A stretch of 64,000 nucleotides of DNA from FEN-1219 sp036563665. Its GTDB lineage: Bacteria > Pseudomonadota > Gammaproteobacteria > Steroidobacterales > Rariloculaceae. Location of the stretch: assembly GCA_036563665.1 (NCBI GenBank), contig DATCLY010000036.1:62001-126000 (forward strand), read 5' to 3'. Both the position numbers and the translations under genes were made by a program. Positions 32,730 to 39,279 of this stretch are shown here, one piece after another (positions within the stretch are counted from its first letter, which is position 1; every line of letters begins with the position of its first letter). The notes under the pieces are model-generated. The model had not been told where the DNA came from and did not search any database. It worked only from the letters and a program-made list of their open reading frames with translations.

Positions 32730-33443
32730 TCAGCCCGCGCTGCGTCCGGACGATGCCGCCGCCGCGCGGCGCAGCGGGCTTTCGGCCCGCGCCTTCGGAG
32801 GCTCGCGGCGGGCGTTGAAGACGACGATGGTCTTGCCGCTCGCGCGCACGAGGCCCTGGTCCTCGAGCACCTTGAGCACGCGCCCGGCCATCTCGCGCGA
32901 GCAACCCACGAGGCGCGACAGCTCCTGCCGGGACACCTTGATCTGCATGCCCTCGGGGTGCGTCATGGCGTCGGGCTCGCGGCAGAGGTCCATGATCGCG
33001 TGCGCCACGCGGCCCGTCACGTCCACGAAGGCGAGGTCGCCGAGCTTGCGGTTGGTGCGGTGGAGCCGCGTGGCGAGCTGGGTGGCGAGCTCGAAGATGA
33101 GGCCCGGGCTTTCGGCGGCGAGCTGTCGGAAGCGCGGATAGGTCATCTCCGCGATCTCGCTCTCGCCGCGCGTGCGCACCCAGGCGCTGCGAGCCGGCTG
33201 CTCGTAGAACAATCCCATCTCACCAAAGAACTGGCCTTTGTTGAGATAGGCGAGCACCATCTCGTTGCCGTCTTCGTCCTCGATCATCACTTCGACCGAG
33301 CCGTCGACGATGTAATAGAGCACGTCGGGCACATCTCCGGCGTGGATCATCACCGTCTTGGCTGGAACCGTTCGAACGCGGCAATAGCTCAAGAAGCGGT
33401 TGATCGCGGGGACGTCGCTCAAGGGCCGCAAGCCTTCTTCCAT
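32730..33443 (-). CDS. crp: Crp/Vfr-family cyclic-nucleotide-responsive regulator
   Basis: This 237-residue global regulator has a cyclic-nucleotide domain (about 20-130) with the phosphate cassette GEMGLF and ARSAWVR, which keep the cAMP-contacting G, E, R and S of E. coli CRP, a dimerisation helix and a C-terminal HTH with SRQELSRLVGCSREMAGRVLKVLED. The recognition-helix R, E and R that read TGTGA are present. It has a basic C-terminal extension of about 25 residues. A perfect CRP site lies 105 bases upstream, so autoregulation is likely. Confidence 0.93.
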   Translation of the reverse strand: MEEGLRPLSDVPAINRFLSYCRVRTVPAKTVMIHAGDVPDVLYYIVDGSVEVMIEDEDGNEMVLAYLNKGQFFGEMGLFYEQPARSAWVRTRGESEIAEMTYPRFRQLAAESPGLIFELATQLATRLHRTNRKLGDLAFVDVTGRVAHAIMDLCREPDAMTHPEGMQIKVSRQELSRLVGCSREMAGRVLKVLEDQGLVRASGKTIVVFNARREPPKARAESPLRRAAAASSGRSAG

Positions 33444-33547
33444 CGTTGAACTCCGCTGGGAGATGAGACCCGTTCAGGGTAGCGTTTTGACTTAATGCCG
33501 TATTTAATCAATTCCCCGCAAAGTCGCAAGGGACAACCTTCTCCGGT

Positions 33548-33563
33548 TGTGACGAGCTTCACA
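33548..33563. promoter_or_regulatory. Perfect CRP-binding palindrome upstream of crp
   Basis: TGTGACGAGCTTCACA is an exact TGTGA-N6-TCACA site. It spans the stop codon of coq7 and lies 105 bases before the crp ATG. The AT-rich stretch 33480-33530 between it and crp contains TTGATT on the minus strand and is the likely promoter. Confidence 0.75.
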
Positions 33564-34194
33564 AGAAGAAAGCGACTTTCCGCAGCACGCCGCCTCCGAG
33601 CGACATGAGCTTGCGCACGGGCTCGGGCGGGCGCGTGCCGCCGGCGAGCTTCGCCATGGTGCCGTGATGACGCTCGTCGGTGGCCATGCGGCGCAGGATG
33701 GCGGCGCTCTTCGTATCCGCGGGGGGCAGCCGGGCGAGATGATCGTTGAGATGCGCCTCGACCTGGCGTTCCGTCTCCTCGATGAAGCCGAGGCTCGCCC
33801 GATCGCCGAACAGCCCCGCCGCGCAGCCGATGGCGAGGCTGCCGCCGTACCAAAACGGTGCGAGCAGGCTCGGTCGCCCGCCGAGCTCGCGCAGGCGCGT
33901 GGCGCACCAGGCCAGATGCGCGCGCTCCTCGGCGGCCGCCGAGGCGAGGTGCTCGCGGGTACGCTCCGAGCGGGCGAGCAGCGCCTGCCCCGCATAGAGG
34001 GCTTGCGCCGCGAGCTCCCCGGCGTGGTTTACGCGCATCAGGGCGCGGCTCGCCCGGACCTCGTGCGGCGCGAGCGCGGCCTCGGGCAGGTCTCCGGCAG
34101 GTGAGGGCTCGGCAGGGGGCGGGTCCGCCGCGAGCGAGCGCAGACCCTGGTCGATCGCGCTGATCAGGTAATCTTGCCGGGAGAGCCGCCGCAT
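33559..34194 (-). CDS. coq7: Coq7-type demethoxyubiquinone hydroxylase
   Basis: Coq7 is the di-iron monooxygenase that hydroxylates the C6 position late in ubiquinone synthesis, replacing UbiF. The 211-residue protein shows the iron-ligand motifs RVNHAGELAAQALYAGQ, EERAHLAWC, EETERQVEAHLNDHL and DERHHG. With ubiH and ubiI at 40.6-43.0 kb it supplies the three aerobic ring hydroxylations. A perfect TATAAT lies seven bases before its ATG, with no ribosome site between. Confidence 0.95.
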   Translation of the reverse strand: MRRLSRQDYLISAIDQGLRSLAADPPPAEPSPAGDLPEAALAPHEVRASRALMRVNHAGELAAQALYAGQALLARSERTREHLASAAAEERAHLAWCATRLRELGGRPSLLAPFWYGGSLAIGCAAGLFGDRASLGFIEETERQVEAHLNDHLARLPPADTKSAAILRRMATDERHHGTMAKLAGGTRPPEPVRKLMSLGGGVLRKVAFFL

Positions 34195-34201
34195 GCCGGC
34201 G

Positions 34202-34207
34202 ATTATA
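34202..34207 (-). promoter_or_regulatory. Perfect -10 hexamer next to the coq7 start
   Basis: TATAAT on the minus strand is followed by CGCCGGC and the coq7 ATG. The predicted transcription start coincides with the start codon, implying a leaderless mRNA. GGGACT 16 bases upstream is a weak -35. Confidence 0.5.
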
Positions 34208-34237
34208 GCGGTGGGGCATTTCGAGTCCCGGCCTTCG

Positions 34238-34265
34238 CTTGCGTGGGGGGACGGTGGTCTATACT
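34238..34265 (+). promoter_or_regulatory. Candidate promoter of rplM-rpsI
   Basis: TATACT (34260-34265) is a good -10; CTTGCG (34238-34243) at a 16-base spacing is the best -35. The first gene starts 50 bases downstream, leaving room for a leader in which ribosomal-protein autoregulation could act. The divergent coq7 hexamer is 31 bases away. Confidence 0.45.
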
Positions 34266-34314
34266 ATTCCGCCTCTTTAGCCGGCCCCCCGGGCGGCACG
34301 AATCCGACAAACTC

Positions 34315-34743
34315 ATGAAAACGTTTGCAGCCAAAGCCGAGACGGTTCGTCGCGACTGGTACGTCGTGGACGCGGACGGCAAGACGCTCGGCCGACTCGC
34401 GGCGGAGATCGCCAAGCGGCTCCGCGGCAAGCACAAGCCCGTCTACACGCCGCACGTCGATACCGGCGATTACATCGTCGTGGTGAACGCCGAGAAGATC
34501 CGCGTCACGGGCCGCAAGCTCAAGGATAAAATGTACTACCGGCACACGGGGTACATCGGCAACATGAAGACCGAGTCCCTCGAGAAGCTCCTGCAGCGGG
34601 CGCCCGAGCGGGCCCTCGAGTTGGCGGTCAAGGGCATGCTGCCCCGCACCCCGCTGGGACGGCGCATGCTGCAGAAGCTCAAGGTGGTGCGCGGCCCCGA
34701 TCACCCGCACCAGGCGCAGCAGCCGGCCGTGTTGGAGCTCTGA
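34315..34743 (+). CDS. rplM: 50S ribosomal protein L13
   Basis: L13 is an early-assembly protein of the large subunit. The product is 142 residues, exactly the E. coli length, with WYVVDADGKTLGRLAAEIAKRL at the N-terminus and VKGMLPRTPLGRRMLQKLKV near the C-terminus. ATG 34315 matches the family start (MKTF). It is followed four bases later by rpsI, the universal pair. Confidence 0.98.
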   Translation: MKTFAAKAETVRRDWYVVDADGKTLGRLAAEIAKRLRGKHKPVYTPHVDTGDYIVVVNAEKIRVTGRKLKDKMYYRHTGYIGNMKTESLEKLLQRAPERALELAVKGMLPRTPLGRRMLQKLKVVRGPDHPHQAQQPAVLEL

Positions 34744-34747
34744 GACG

Positions 34748-35143
34748 ATGGCGACCACGTATTCCGGTTACGGCACGGGTCGGCGCAAGACGGCGTCGGC
34801 TCGGGTGTTCCTGAGGCCCGGCAATGGCGAGATCACCGTGAACGGCCGGCCGCTCGACCTGTTCTTCGGCCGCGAGACCGCGCGCATGATCGTGCGCCAG
34901 CCGCTCGAGGTCACGCAGCTGCAGAACCGCTTCGACGTGCAGGTCACGGTGCGCGGCGGCGGCATCACCGGCCAGGCCGGCGCCATCCGCCACGGCATCA
35001 CACGGGCGCTGATGGCGTACGACGAGACGCTGCGGCAGCCGCTGCGGCGGGCGGGCTTCGTCACGCGCGACGCGCGCGAGGTGGAGCGCAAGAAGGTCGG
35101 CCTGCGGAAGGCCCGGCGCGCCACCCAGTACTCGAAGCGCTAG
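34748..35143 (+). CDS. rpsI: 30S ribosomal protein S9
   Basis: S9 reaches into the P site with its basic C-terminal tail. The 131-residue protein has YGTGRRKTASARVFLRPG at the start, GGGITGQAGAIRHGITRAL in the middle and the canonical end KKVGLRKARRATQYSKR. It is cotranscribed with rplM, and tRNA-Gln follows 41 bases later. Confidence 0.98.
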   Translation: MATTYSGYGTGRRKTASARVFLRPGNGEITVNGRPLDLFFGRETARMIVRQPLEVTQLQNRFDVQVTVRGGGITGQAGAIRHGITRALMAYDETLRQPLRRAGFVTRDAREVERKKVGLRKARRATQYSKR

Positions 35144-35184
35144 GATAAGCTTTCAGCCGGCCGGCGTCGGTGCCGGCCACCGGT

Positions 35185-35258
35185 TGGGGGATCGTCCAGC
35201 GGTAGGACATCGGACTCTGACTCCGAGAACCCAGGTTCGAATCCTGGTCCCCCAGCCA
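35185..35258 (+). tRNA. tRNA-Gln (CTG anticodon)
   Basis: The sequence folds as a complete cloverleaf of 74 bases: acceptor TGGGGGA with TCCCCCA, D arm GTCCAGCGGTAGGAC, anticodon stem TCGGA/TCCGA with loop CTCTGAC (anticodon CTG), T arm CAGG-TTCGAAT-CCTG, discriminator G and an encoded CCA end. It decodes CAG, the main glutamine codon expected in a GC-rich genome. It lies directly downstream of rpsI. Confidence 0.96.
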
Positions 35259-35486
35259 CCCCTCTCCCCCTCTCCACGCGCGATCCAGCGCACACGCTCC
35301 CGCAACGACGGGTCGAACCGCGCTCTTCAGCGCCGCCCACACTCGTGGCGCGGTGTGGAGCCACGATCTTCAGGGCCGCACGCGCTCGCGACGGGGCGCC
35401 ATGCCGCGATCTGCAGCGACGCATGCCCGACGCGATGACGCGCCGAGCTGCGATCTTCTCGACGTCAAAATCCGCGCGGACGTCTC

Positions 35487-35602
35487 GCGGCGTGGATCGC
35501 ATGTGCCCCTTCCAGCACGCTCGCGCACAGGGATGTGCGCGCGCGAGCCTACAGGGAAGTATTCACGGCGGTGCTGGACGGGGCACATGCGAGCCGCGCC
35601 GC
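35487..35602 (-). repeat. Composite palindromic element, copy B
   Basis: This 116-bp palindrome is the same element as copy A in reverse orientation, with the same one-base arm mismatch. On one side a decayed REP (around 35436-35460) can still be recognised; the other side runs straight into rpiA. It lies between tRNA-Gln and convergent rpiA. The rest of the gap (35259-35430) holds GC-rich sequence with scattered REP-like fragments and no gene I can support. Confidence 0.85.
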
Positions 35603-35627
35603 CTGCGGTGACGCTGAAGACTGCGCG

Positions 35628-36284
35628 CTAGACGAGCTCTCGGACGCCTTTTGGGCCGCCGACGAGCAGCACGTCGGCCGGTCGGTGCGCGAAGATGCCG
35701 ACGGTGACGACGCCCGGAATCTGATTGAAGCGGGTCTCGAGCTCGAGCGGGTTCGAGATCTGCAGGTTGTGCACGTCGATGATGACGTTGCCGTTGTCCG
35801 TGACGAACCCGTCGCGCAGGATCGGCTGGCCGCCCGCTTTCATCATCTGCCGGGAGACGTAGCTCACGGCCATCGGGATCACCTCGATCGGCAGGGGGAA
35901 CTTGCCGAGCACGCCGACCAGCTTCGACTCGTCCACCACGCAGACGAACTTGCGGGAGGCGGCCGCCAGGATCTTCTCGCGGGTCAGCGCGCCGCCGCCG
36001 CCCTTGATGAGCTCCAGCCGTTTGGTGGCCTCGTCGGCGCCGTCCACGTAGAGGTCGATGTCGCCGACGTCGGAGAGCTCGCTGACGGGGATCCCGAGCG
36101 CCCGCAGCCGCGCCGTCGTGCGCTCCGAGCTCGACACCACCGCCGTGAGCCTGCTCGCGTGCGGGGGCAGCGCATCGATGAAGAACTCCACCGTGCTGCC
36201 GGTGCCGACCCCGAGCACGATGCCGTCTTTGATGTACGAGGTTGCCGCTTCCGCGGCGAGCCGCTTGTGCGCGTCCTTACTCAT
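35628..36284 (-). CDS. rpiA: Ribose-5-phosphate isomerase A
   Basis: RpiA interconverts ribose-5-phosphate and ribulose-5-phosphate. The 218-residue product has the active-site blocks LGVGTGSTVEFFIDAL, DGADEATKRLELIKGGGGALTREKI and IVxSKLV-like VVDESKLVGVLG. ATG 36284 (MSKDAHKRLAAEAA) is the family start; the frame is open 21 codons further but that stretch lies beside the terminator of the gene upstream. Confidence 0.96.
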   Translation of the reverse strand: MSKDAHKRLAAEAATSYIKDGIVLGVGTGSTVEFFIDALPPHASRLTAVVSSSERTTARLRALGIPVSELSDVGDIDLYVDGADEATKRLELIKGGGGALTREKILAAASRKFVCVVDESKLVGVLGKFPLPIEVIPMAVSYVSRQMMKAGGQPILRDGFVTDNGNVIIDVHNLQISNPLELETRFNQIPGVVTVGIFAHRPADVLLVGGPKGVRELV

Positions 36285-36308
36285 CTGCGGGGAACGAGTG
36301 CGAGAGGT

Positions 36309-36342
36309 CCAGAAAAGAGAGTGCCCGCGAGGGCGCGGGCAC
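36309..36342 (-). terminator. Intrinsic terminator of the lysine-rich protein gene
   Basis: GTGCCCGCG and CGCGGGCAC (36321-36342) form a perfect 9-bp stem with a 4-base loop, followed on the minus strand by TCTCTTTTC. It lies between the 36390 gene and rpiA and should end the upstream transcript. Confidence 0.65.
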
Positions 36343-36389
36343 TGCACTTGTTGTGAGCCAAGAAGCGGCTCGGTAAAGAACTGAAAGCT

Positions 36390-36569
36390 TTAGGCTTTCT
36401 TCCGGGCGGCCTTTTTCGCCTTCTTCTTGCCGCGCTTCTTGCCAGCCTTCTTCTTCGTCTTGCGCTTGGCGCTCTTCTTCTTCGCGGCCGGCTTCTTCGC
36501 CGCCTTGCGTCGCACCTTCTTGCGTTTGGTCGACGCCTTCTTCACCGAGGTCTTCTTCACAGATGCCAT
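36390..36569 (-). CDS. Lysine/alanine-rich histone H1-like protein (59 residues)
   Basis: The product reads MASVKKTSVKKASTKRKKVR and continues as repeated KKxAKK, AAKK and KKAGKKRGKKK units; over half its residues are K or R and it has no acidic residue. It resembles bacterial H1-like proteins of the Hc1/AlgP type, which bind DNA or RNA non-specifically. GGAG eight bases before ATG 36569 supports the start. An AT-rich tract with TATATA (36598-36640) is a probable promoter and a hairpin terminator follows, so it is a single-gene unit that may be highly expressed. Confidence 0.85.
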   Translation of the reverse strand: MASVKKTSVKKASTKRKKVRRKAAKKPAAKKKSAKRKTKKKAGKKRGKKKAKKAARKKA

Positions 36570-36735
36570 GGGTAGTCTCCGTTGTCGGATGAACCGCGCT
36601 GAGTATATATAAAAGAATCAAAATTTCCAGCGTGTTATCGAAATTTGCGCATGCATGTCGCCGCATCGCGACCGCGAAATGTGATCGCACGCACGTTCTG
36701 CATCGCGTGAGCGCCGAGAAAACGGCCGCTCGCGG

Positions 36736-37212
36736 TCACTCGCGATCCCGCTCGAGGCCGAGGATGAAGTTCCACTCGTCCTCCGTCACCGGCGTGATCG
36801 ACAGGCGATTCCCGCGCTTGAGCAGCAGCATGTCGGCGAGCGCGCCCTTCTCGTGCCGCCTGAGATCGGCGAGCAGGATCGGCGGATCGACCTTGCGCAC
36901 GAGCTTCACGTCCACCATGTACCAGCGGGGCGCATCGGGCGAGCTCGCCGGGTCGTAGTGGTCGTCGCGAGGGTCGAACTGCGTGGGGTCCGGATACGCC
37001 TCGCGCACGATCTCCACGATGCCGTAGATGCCCGGCTCGGGGCAGCTCGAGTGATAGAAGAAGGCGCGGTCGCCGCGCCGCATGCGGTCGCGCATGAAAT
37101 TGCGCGCCTGAAAGTTGCGCACGCCGTCCCAGTGGGTTCTCTTACCGGGGCTCCTGGCCAAATCGTCCACGCTGAACGTGCCGGGCTCCGACTTCATGAG
37201 CCAGTAGCTCAT
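36736..37212 (-). CDS. EVE-domain protein (thymocyte nuclear protein 1-like)
   Basis: The 158-residue protein is one EVE domain: MSYWLMKSEPGTFSVDDL at the start, HWDGVRNFQARNFMRDRM, DRAFFYHSSCPEPGIYGIVEI and the C-terminal VTEDEWNFIL. EVE/PUA-fold proteins bind modified bases in DNA or RNA. ATG 37212 overlaps the fau stop (ATGA), so the pair is coupled behind 6S RNA and zapA. The base recognised here is unknown. Confidence 0.93.
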   Translation of the reverse strand: MSYWLMKSEPGTFSVDDLARSPGKRTHWDGVRNFQARNFMRDRMRRGDRAFFYHSSCPEPGIYGIVEIVREAYPDPTQFDPRDDHYDPASSPDAPRWYMVDVKLVRKVDPPILLADLRRHEKGALADMLLLKRGNRLSITPVTEDEWNFILGLERDRE

Positions 37213-37874
37213 CGCTCCGCCTCCGGCGCGAACTTGCGCACGCCCGCCTCGGTGACCGCCGCCCACAGCGGCACGTCCCAGCTCTGCCGCTCGAGGGAGG
37301 GCACGTGCTGCAGCTCATAGGCGACGCCGAGCAGCTTGGGGCGGAACCAGTGGTCGCGGCCACGCAGGAACGCGAAGCAGCGGTCGTAGTATCCCCGCCC
37401 GACGCCGATCCGCACGCCTTTCGAGTCGAACGCCACCAGCGGGGTCAGCACGAGATCGAGCCGGCGGGGGTCGATCGGCCGGGCGCCCGCCGGCGGCTCG
37501 AGGATGCCGAAGAAATTGCGGGCGAGGGCGGCCCCCCGCTCGAGGGGCGCGAAGTGCATGCTCATGCCGTGCAGCACGGGCACGTAAACCTTCTTGCCCT
37601 GCCGCATGGCCGCACCGATCAACGCATCGAGCGACGGCTCGCCGTCGAAGGCGAGAAACACCGCCACCCGGCGAGCCCGGCGGTAGGCGGGGAGGTTCAG
37701 GATGTGCCGCACGATCGCGCGATCGGCGGCGGCGCGGCGCTCGGGGGGAATCGCCCGGCGCTCGGCGCGGATGCGTCGGCGCAGGCGTTGGCGTTCTGCG
37801 CGGATGTCGGAGCTTGCCGCGGCCCCCGTGCCGCGGGCGTCAGTAGTAGAGGTGCTCCCCGCCTGTGCCGTCAC
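37209..37874 (-). CDS. fau: 5-formyltetrahydrofolate cyclo-ligase
   Basis: This enzyme uses ATP to convert 5-formyl-THF to 5,10-methenyl-THF. The 221-residue frame contains RRRIRAERRAIPPERR, VAVFLAFDGEPSLDALI and the nucleotide loop LDLVLTPLVAFDSKGVRIGVGRGYYDR. The family core begins near residue 25, but the only usual start codon before it is GTG 37874, which lies inside the 3' arm of 6S RNA. No Shine-Dalgarno is seen. The order zapA-6S-fau is the standard gammaproteobacterial one. Confidence 0.92.
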   Translation of the reverse strand: MTAQAGSTSTTDARGTGAAASSDIRAERQRLRRRIRAERRAIPPERRAAADRAIVRHILNLPAYRRARRVAVFLAFDGEPSLDALIGAAMRQGKKVYVPVLHGMSMHFAPLERGAALARNFFGILEPPAGARPIDPRRLDLVLTPLVAFDSKGVRIGVGRGYYDRCFAFLRGRDHWFRPKLLGVAYELQHVPSLERQSWDVPLWAAVTEAGVRKFAPEAER

Positions 37875-38040
37875 GGACCGTTGCTCTCGAACCGGAGCAA
37901 CAGGTGGGGTAGGCCGTGGTGGTTGCAGGCTTCCCGGTCGAACCGGATCTGCTCAACGCCACCGACAGAGCATAACCCCAAACGCATGATTTAGGGTCCG
38001 AAAGACTATCGTCCCGCGTCGCGCACCGCAGGGAGCACCG
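37851..38040 (-). ncRNA. ssrS: 6S RNA
   Basis: 6S RNA mimics an open promoter and sequesters sigma-70 RNA polymerase in stationary phase. Between zapA and fau the minus strand has its hallmarks: a closing stem GGTGCTCC (38032-38039) with GGAGCACC (37851-37858), a second stem CGGACC/GGTCCG, a central bubble bordered by GGTGG/CCACC, the conserved CCGGTTCGACCGGGAAGCC (E. coli CGGTCCGTCCGAGAAGCC) and a 3' hairpin GTTGCTC...GAGCAAC. The length of about 190 bases fits. Exact ends are estimated from the outer stem. Confidence 0.87.
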
Positions 38041-38046
38041 AGACCA

Positions 38047-38361
38047 TTATAGATTGAGCTGCTTGGCGGGCCCGAGCGCGGAGTCGAGCCGCTCGCGCAT
38101 GGCGCGGATCCTCAGGCTCACGATGTTCTGCAGCTCTTCGTCTTGCCCCTGGATCTTGAGGAGCTCGTTCGCCAGATTGAGCGCCGCCATGACGGCCACC
38201 CGGTCGAGCCCCACTACCTTGCCGCTGTCGCGGATCTCGCGCATCTTGCGGTTCAGCAGGTCGGCGGAGGCGAGGAGGTCGTTGCGCTCGTCCGCCGGGC
38301 ACGCCACGTGGTACTCCTTCTCGAGGATCTTGATGGTGACGTGCGCGATGTTGTCGCTCAT
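38047..38361 (-). CDS. zapA: Cell division protein ZapA
   Basis: ZapA crosslinks FtsZ filaments at the Z ring. The 104-residue protein has the ZapA head (VTIKILEKEYHVACPADERNDLLASADLLNRKMREI) and a C-terminal coiled coil (about 60-100). ATG 38361 is the family start (MSDNIAHVTIKIL). It lies two bases after the ZapB-like gene and just before 6S RNA. Confidence 0.95.
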   Translation of the reverse strand: MSDNIAHVTIKILEKEYHVACPADERNDLLASADLLNRKMREIRDSGKVVGLDRVAVMAALNLANELLKIQGQDEELQNIVSLRIRAMRERLDSALGPAKQLNL

Positions 38362-38363
38362 CG

Positions 38364-38597
38364 TCAAGCCTGTTCCATGGCCTTGAGCCGCCCGATCATC
38401 GCTTCGACCTTGCCGCGTACTTGCTCGTTCTTCTGGAGCAGGGTAGCGCGCTCGGCGATCAGCGACTCCTGACGCTGCCGAAGCGACTGGTTCTCTTCCT
38501 GGAGCCGTTTGCAGATCGTGACCAACTCTTCCAGCCGCTTCTCCAAGCGCTTGAGCTCGAGGTCGAAACGGTGATTGACGTTGGGCTCGTTGTTCAT
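38364..38597 (-). CDS. ZapB-like coiled-coil protein (TIGR02449 family)
   Basis: The 77-residue product is a nearly continuous coiled coil from residue 12 to 75 (LELKRLEKRLEELVTICKRL and ESLIAERATLLQKNEQVRGK). The TIGR02449/ZapB-like family sits directly upstream of zapA in many gammaproteobacteria and is likely a Z-ring-associated partner; the role is inferred from position and shape. A strong promoter places its transcription start at or next to the ATG. Confidence 0.88.
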   Translation of the reverse strand: MNNEPNVNHRFDLELKRLEKRLEELVTICKRLQEENQSLRQRQESLIAERATLLQKNEQVRGKVEAMIGRLKAMEQA

Positions 38598-38604
38598 GCG
38601 GGTG

Positions 38605-38633
38605 AATATAGGACCGCGTTATACCGTGGTCAA
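38605..38633 (-). promoter_or_regulatory. Sigma-70 promoter of the zapB-like/zapA/6S operon, leaderless spacing
   Basis: On the minus strand TTGACC (38628-38633), a 17-base spacer and TATATT (38605-38610) form the best promoter in the window. Seven bases (CACCCGC) then lead to the ATG at 38597, with no Shine-Dalgarno, so the mRNA should be leaderless. Confidence 0.7.
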
Positions 38634-38687
38634 TAATGTGGAAGGTGGTGTTAGCATTGTGCGACAAACGTTAGGAAGCGCGCGCCC

Positions 38688-39260
38688 GTGATCGCCGCGG
38701 ACTACAGAACGTTGCGCGACTCGCTCGAGCGGGCAGGCGTCCTGCTCGCGCTCCCGGAGCTGCACGGCGGCATGTGCGGTGCGATGTGCATCGGCGGCCG
38801 CGAGGCGAGCAACGCGTGGCTCGAGGATTGCGTGCGCGGCGTCGGCGTGGACGGACCCACGGCCGAGCGCATCAGCGAGCAGCTCGACGACGTGGAGCTC
38901 GCCACCTGGCAGCAGCTCTCCGGGTCGGAAATGCAGTTCGAGCCGCTGCTGCCCGACGACGACGCACCGCTCGAGGAGCAGGTGGAAGCGCTCGCGGCCT
39001 GGTGCCAGGGTTTCCTCGCGGGCCTCGGCGGCGCGGGCCTCCGGCTCGAGCGCGGGCAGGGCACGCAAGGCGAGGTGGAGGAGATCGTCGCGGACTTCGC
39101 CGAGATCAGCCGTGCGGGCGTCACCGGCGAGGAGCGGGGTAACCTCGACGAGGCGGGCTTCGCCCTCGCCGAGCTCAAGGAGTACGTCCGCGTCGGCGCC
39201 CAGATCGTGTTCGACGCCTTCGCCGACCGGCGCAGCTCCCCTTCGCAAGAGATTCACTGA
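38688..39260 (+). CDS. ygfB: YgfB/YecA-family (UPF0149) protein
   Basis: The 190-residue protein is the UPF0149 YgfB type, with an all-helical fold and the conserved ELHGGMCGAMCIGG-like start, WCQGFLAGLG and LKEYVRVGAQIVFD. In Pseudomonas YgfB controls amidase expression and beta-lactam tolerance; its role here is not known. GTG 38688 has AGGAAG upstream. It starts the run ygfB-pepP-ubiH-ubiI, as in E. coli, divergent from the zapB-like gene. Confidence 0.93.
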   Translation: MIAADYRTLRDSLERAGVLLALPELHGGMCGAMCIGGREASNAWLEDCVRGVGVDGPTAERISEQLDDVELATWQQLSGSEMQFEPLLPDDDAPLEEQVEALAAWCQGFLAGLGGAGLRLERGQGTQGEVEEIVADFAEISRAGVTGEERGNLDEAGFALAELKEYVRVGAQIVFDAFADRRSSPSQEIH

Positions 39261-39279
39261 GCACTCGAGGCACACCCAT

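Noticed and set aside
35144..35184. Inverted GCCGGC repeats between rpsI and tRNA-Gln as a terminator
   Set aside because: The stem is short and self-complementary in several registers, with no T run, and the tRNA probably shares the rpsI transcript.
36427..36612. Plus-strand frame opposite the lysine-rich gene, rich in F and L
   Set aside because: It is the complement of the lysine codons (AAG read as CTT); the minus-strand frame has the ribosome site and terminator.
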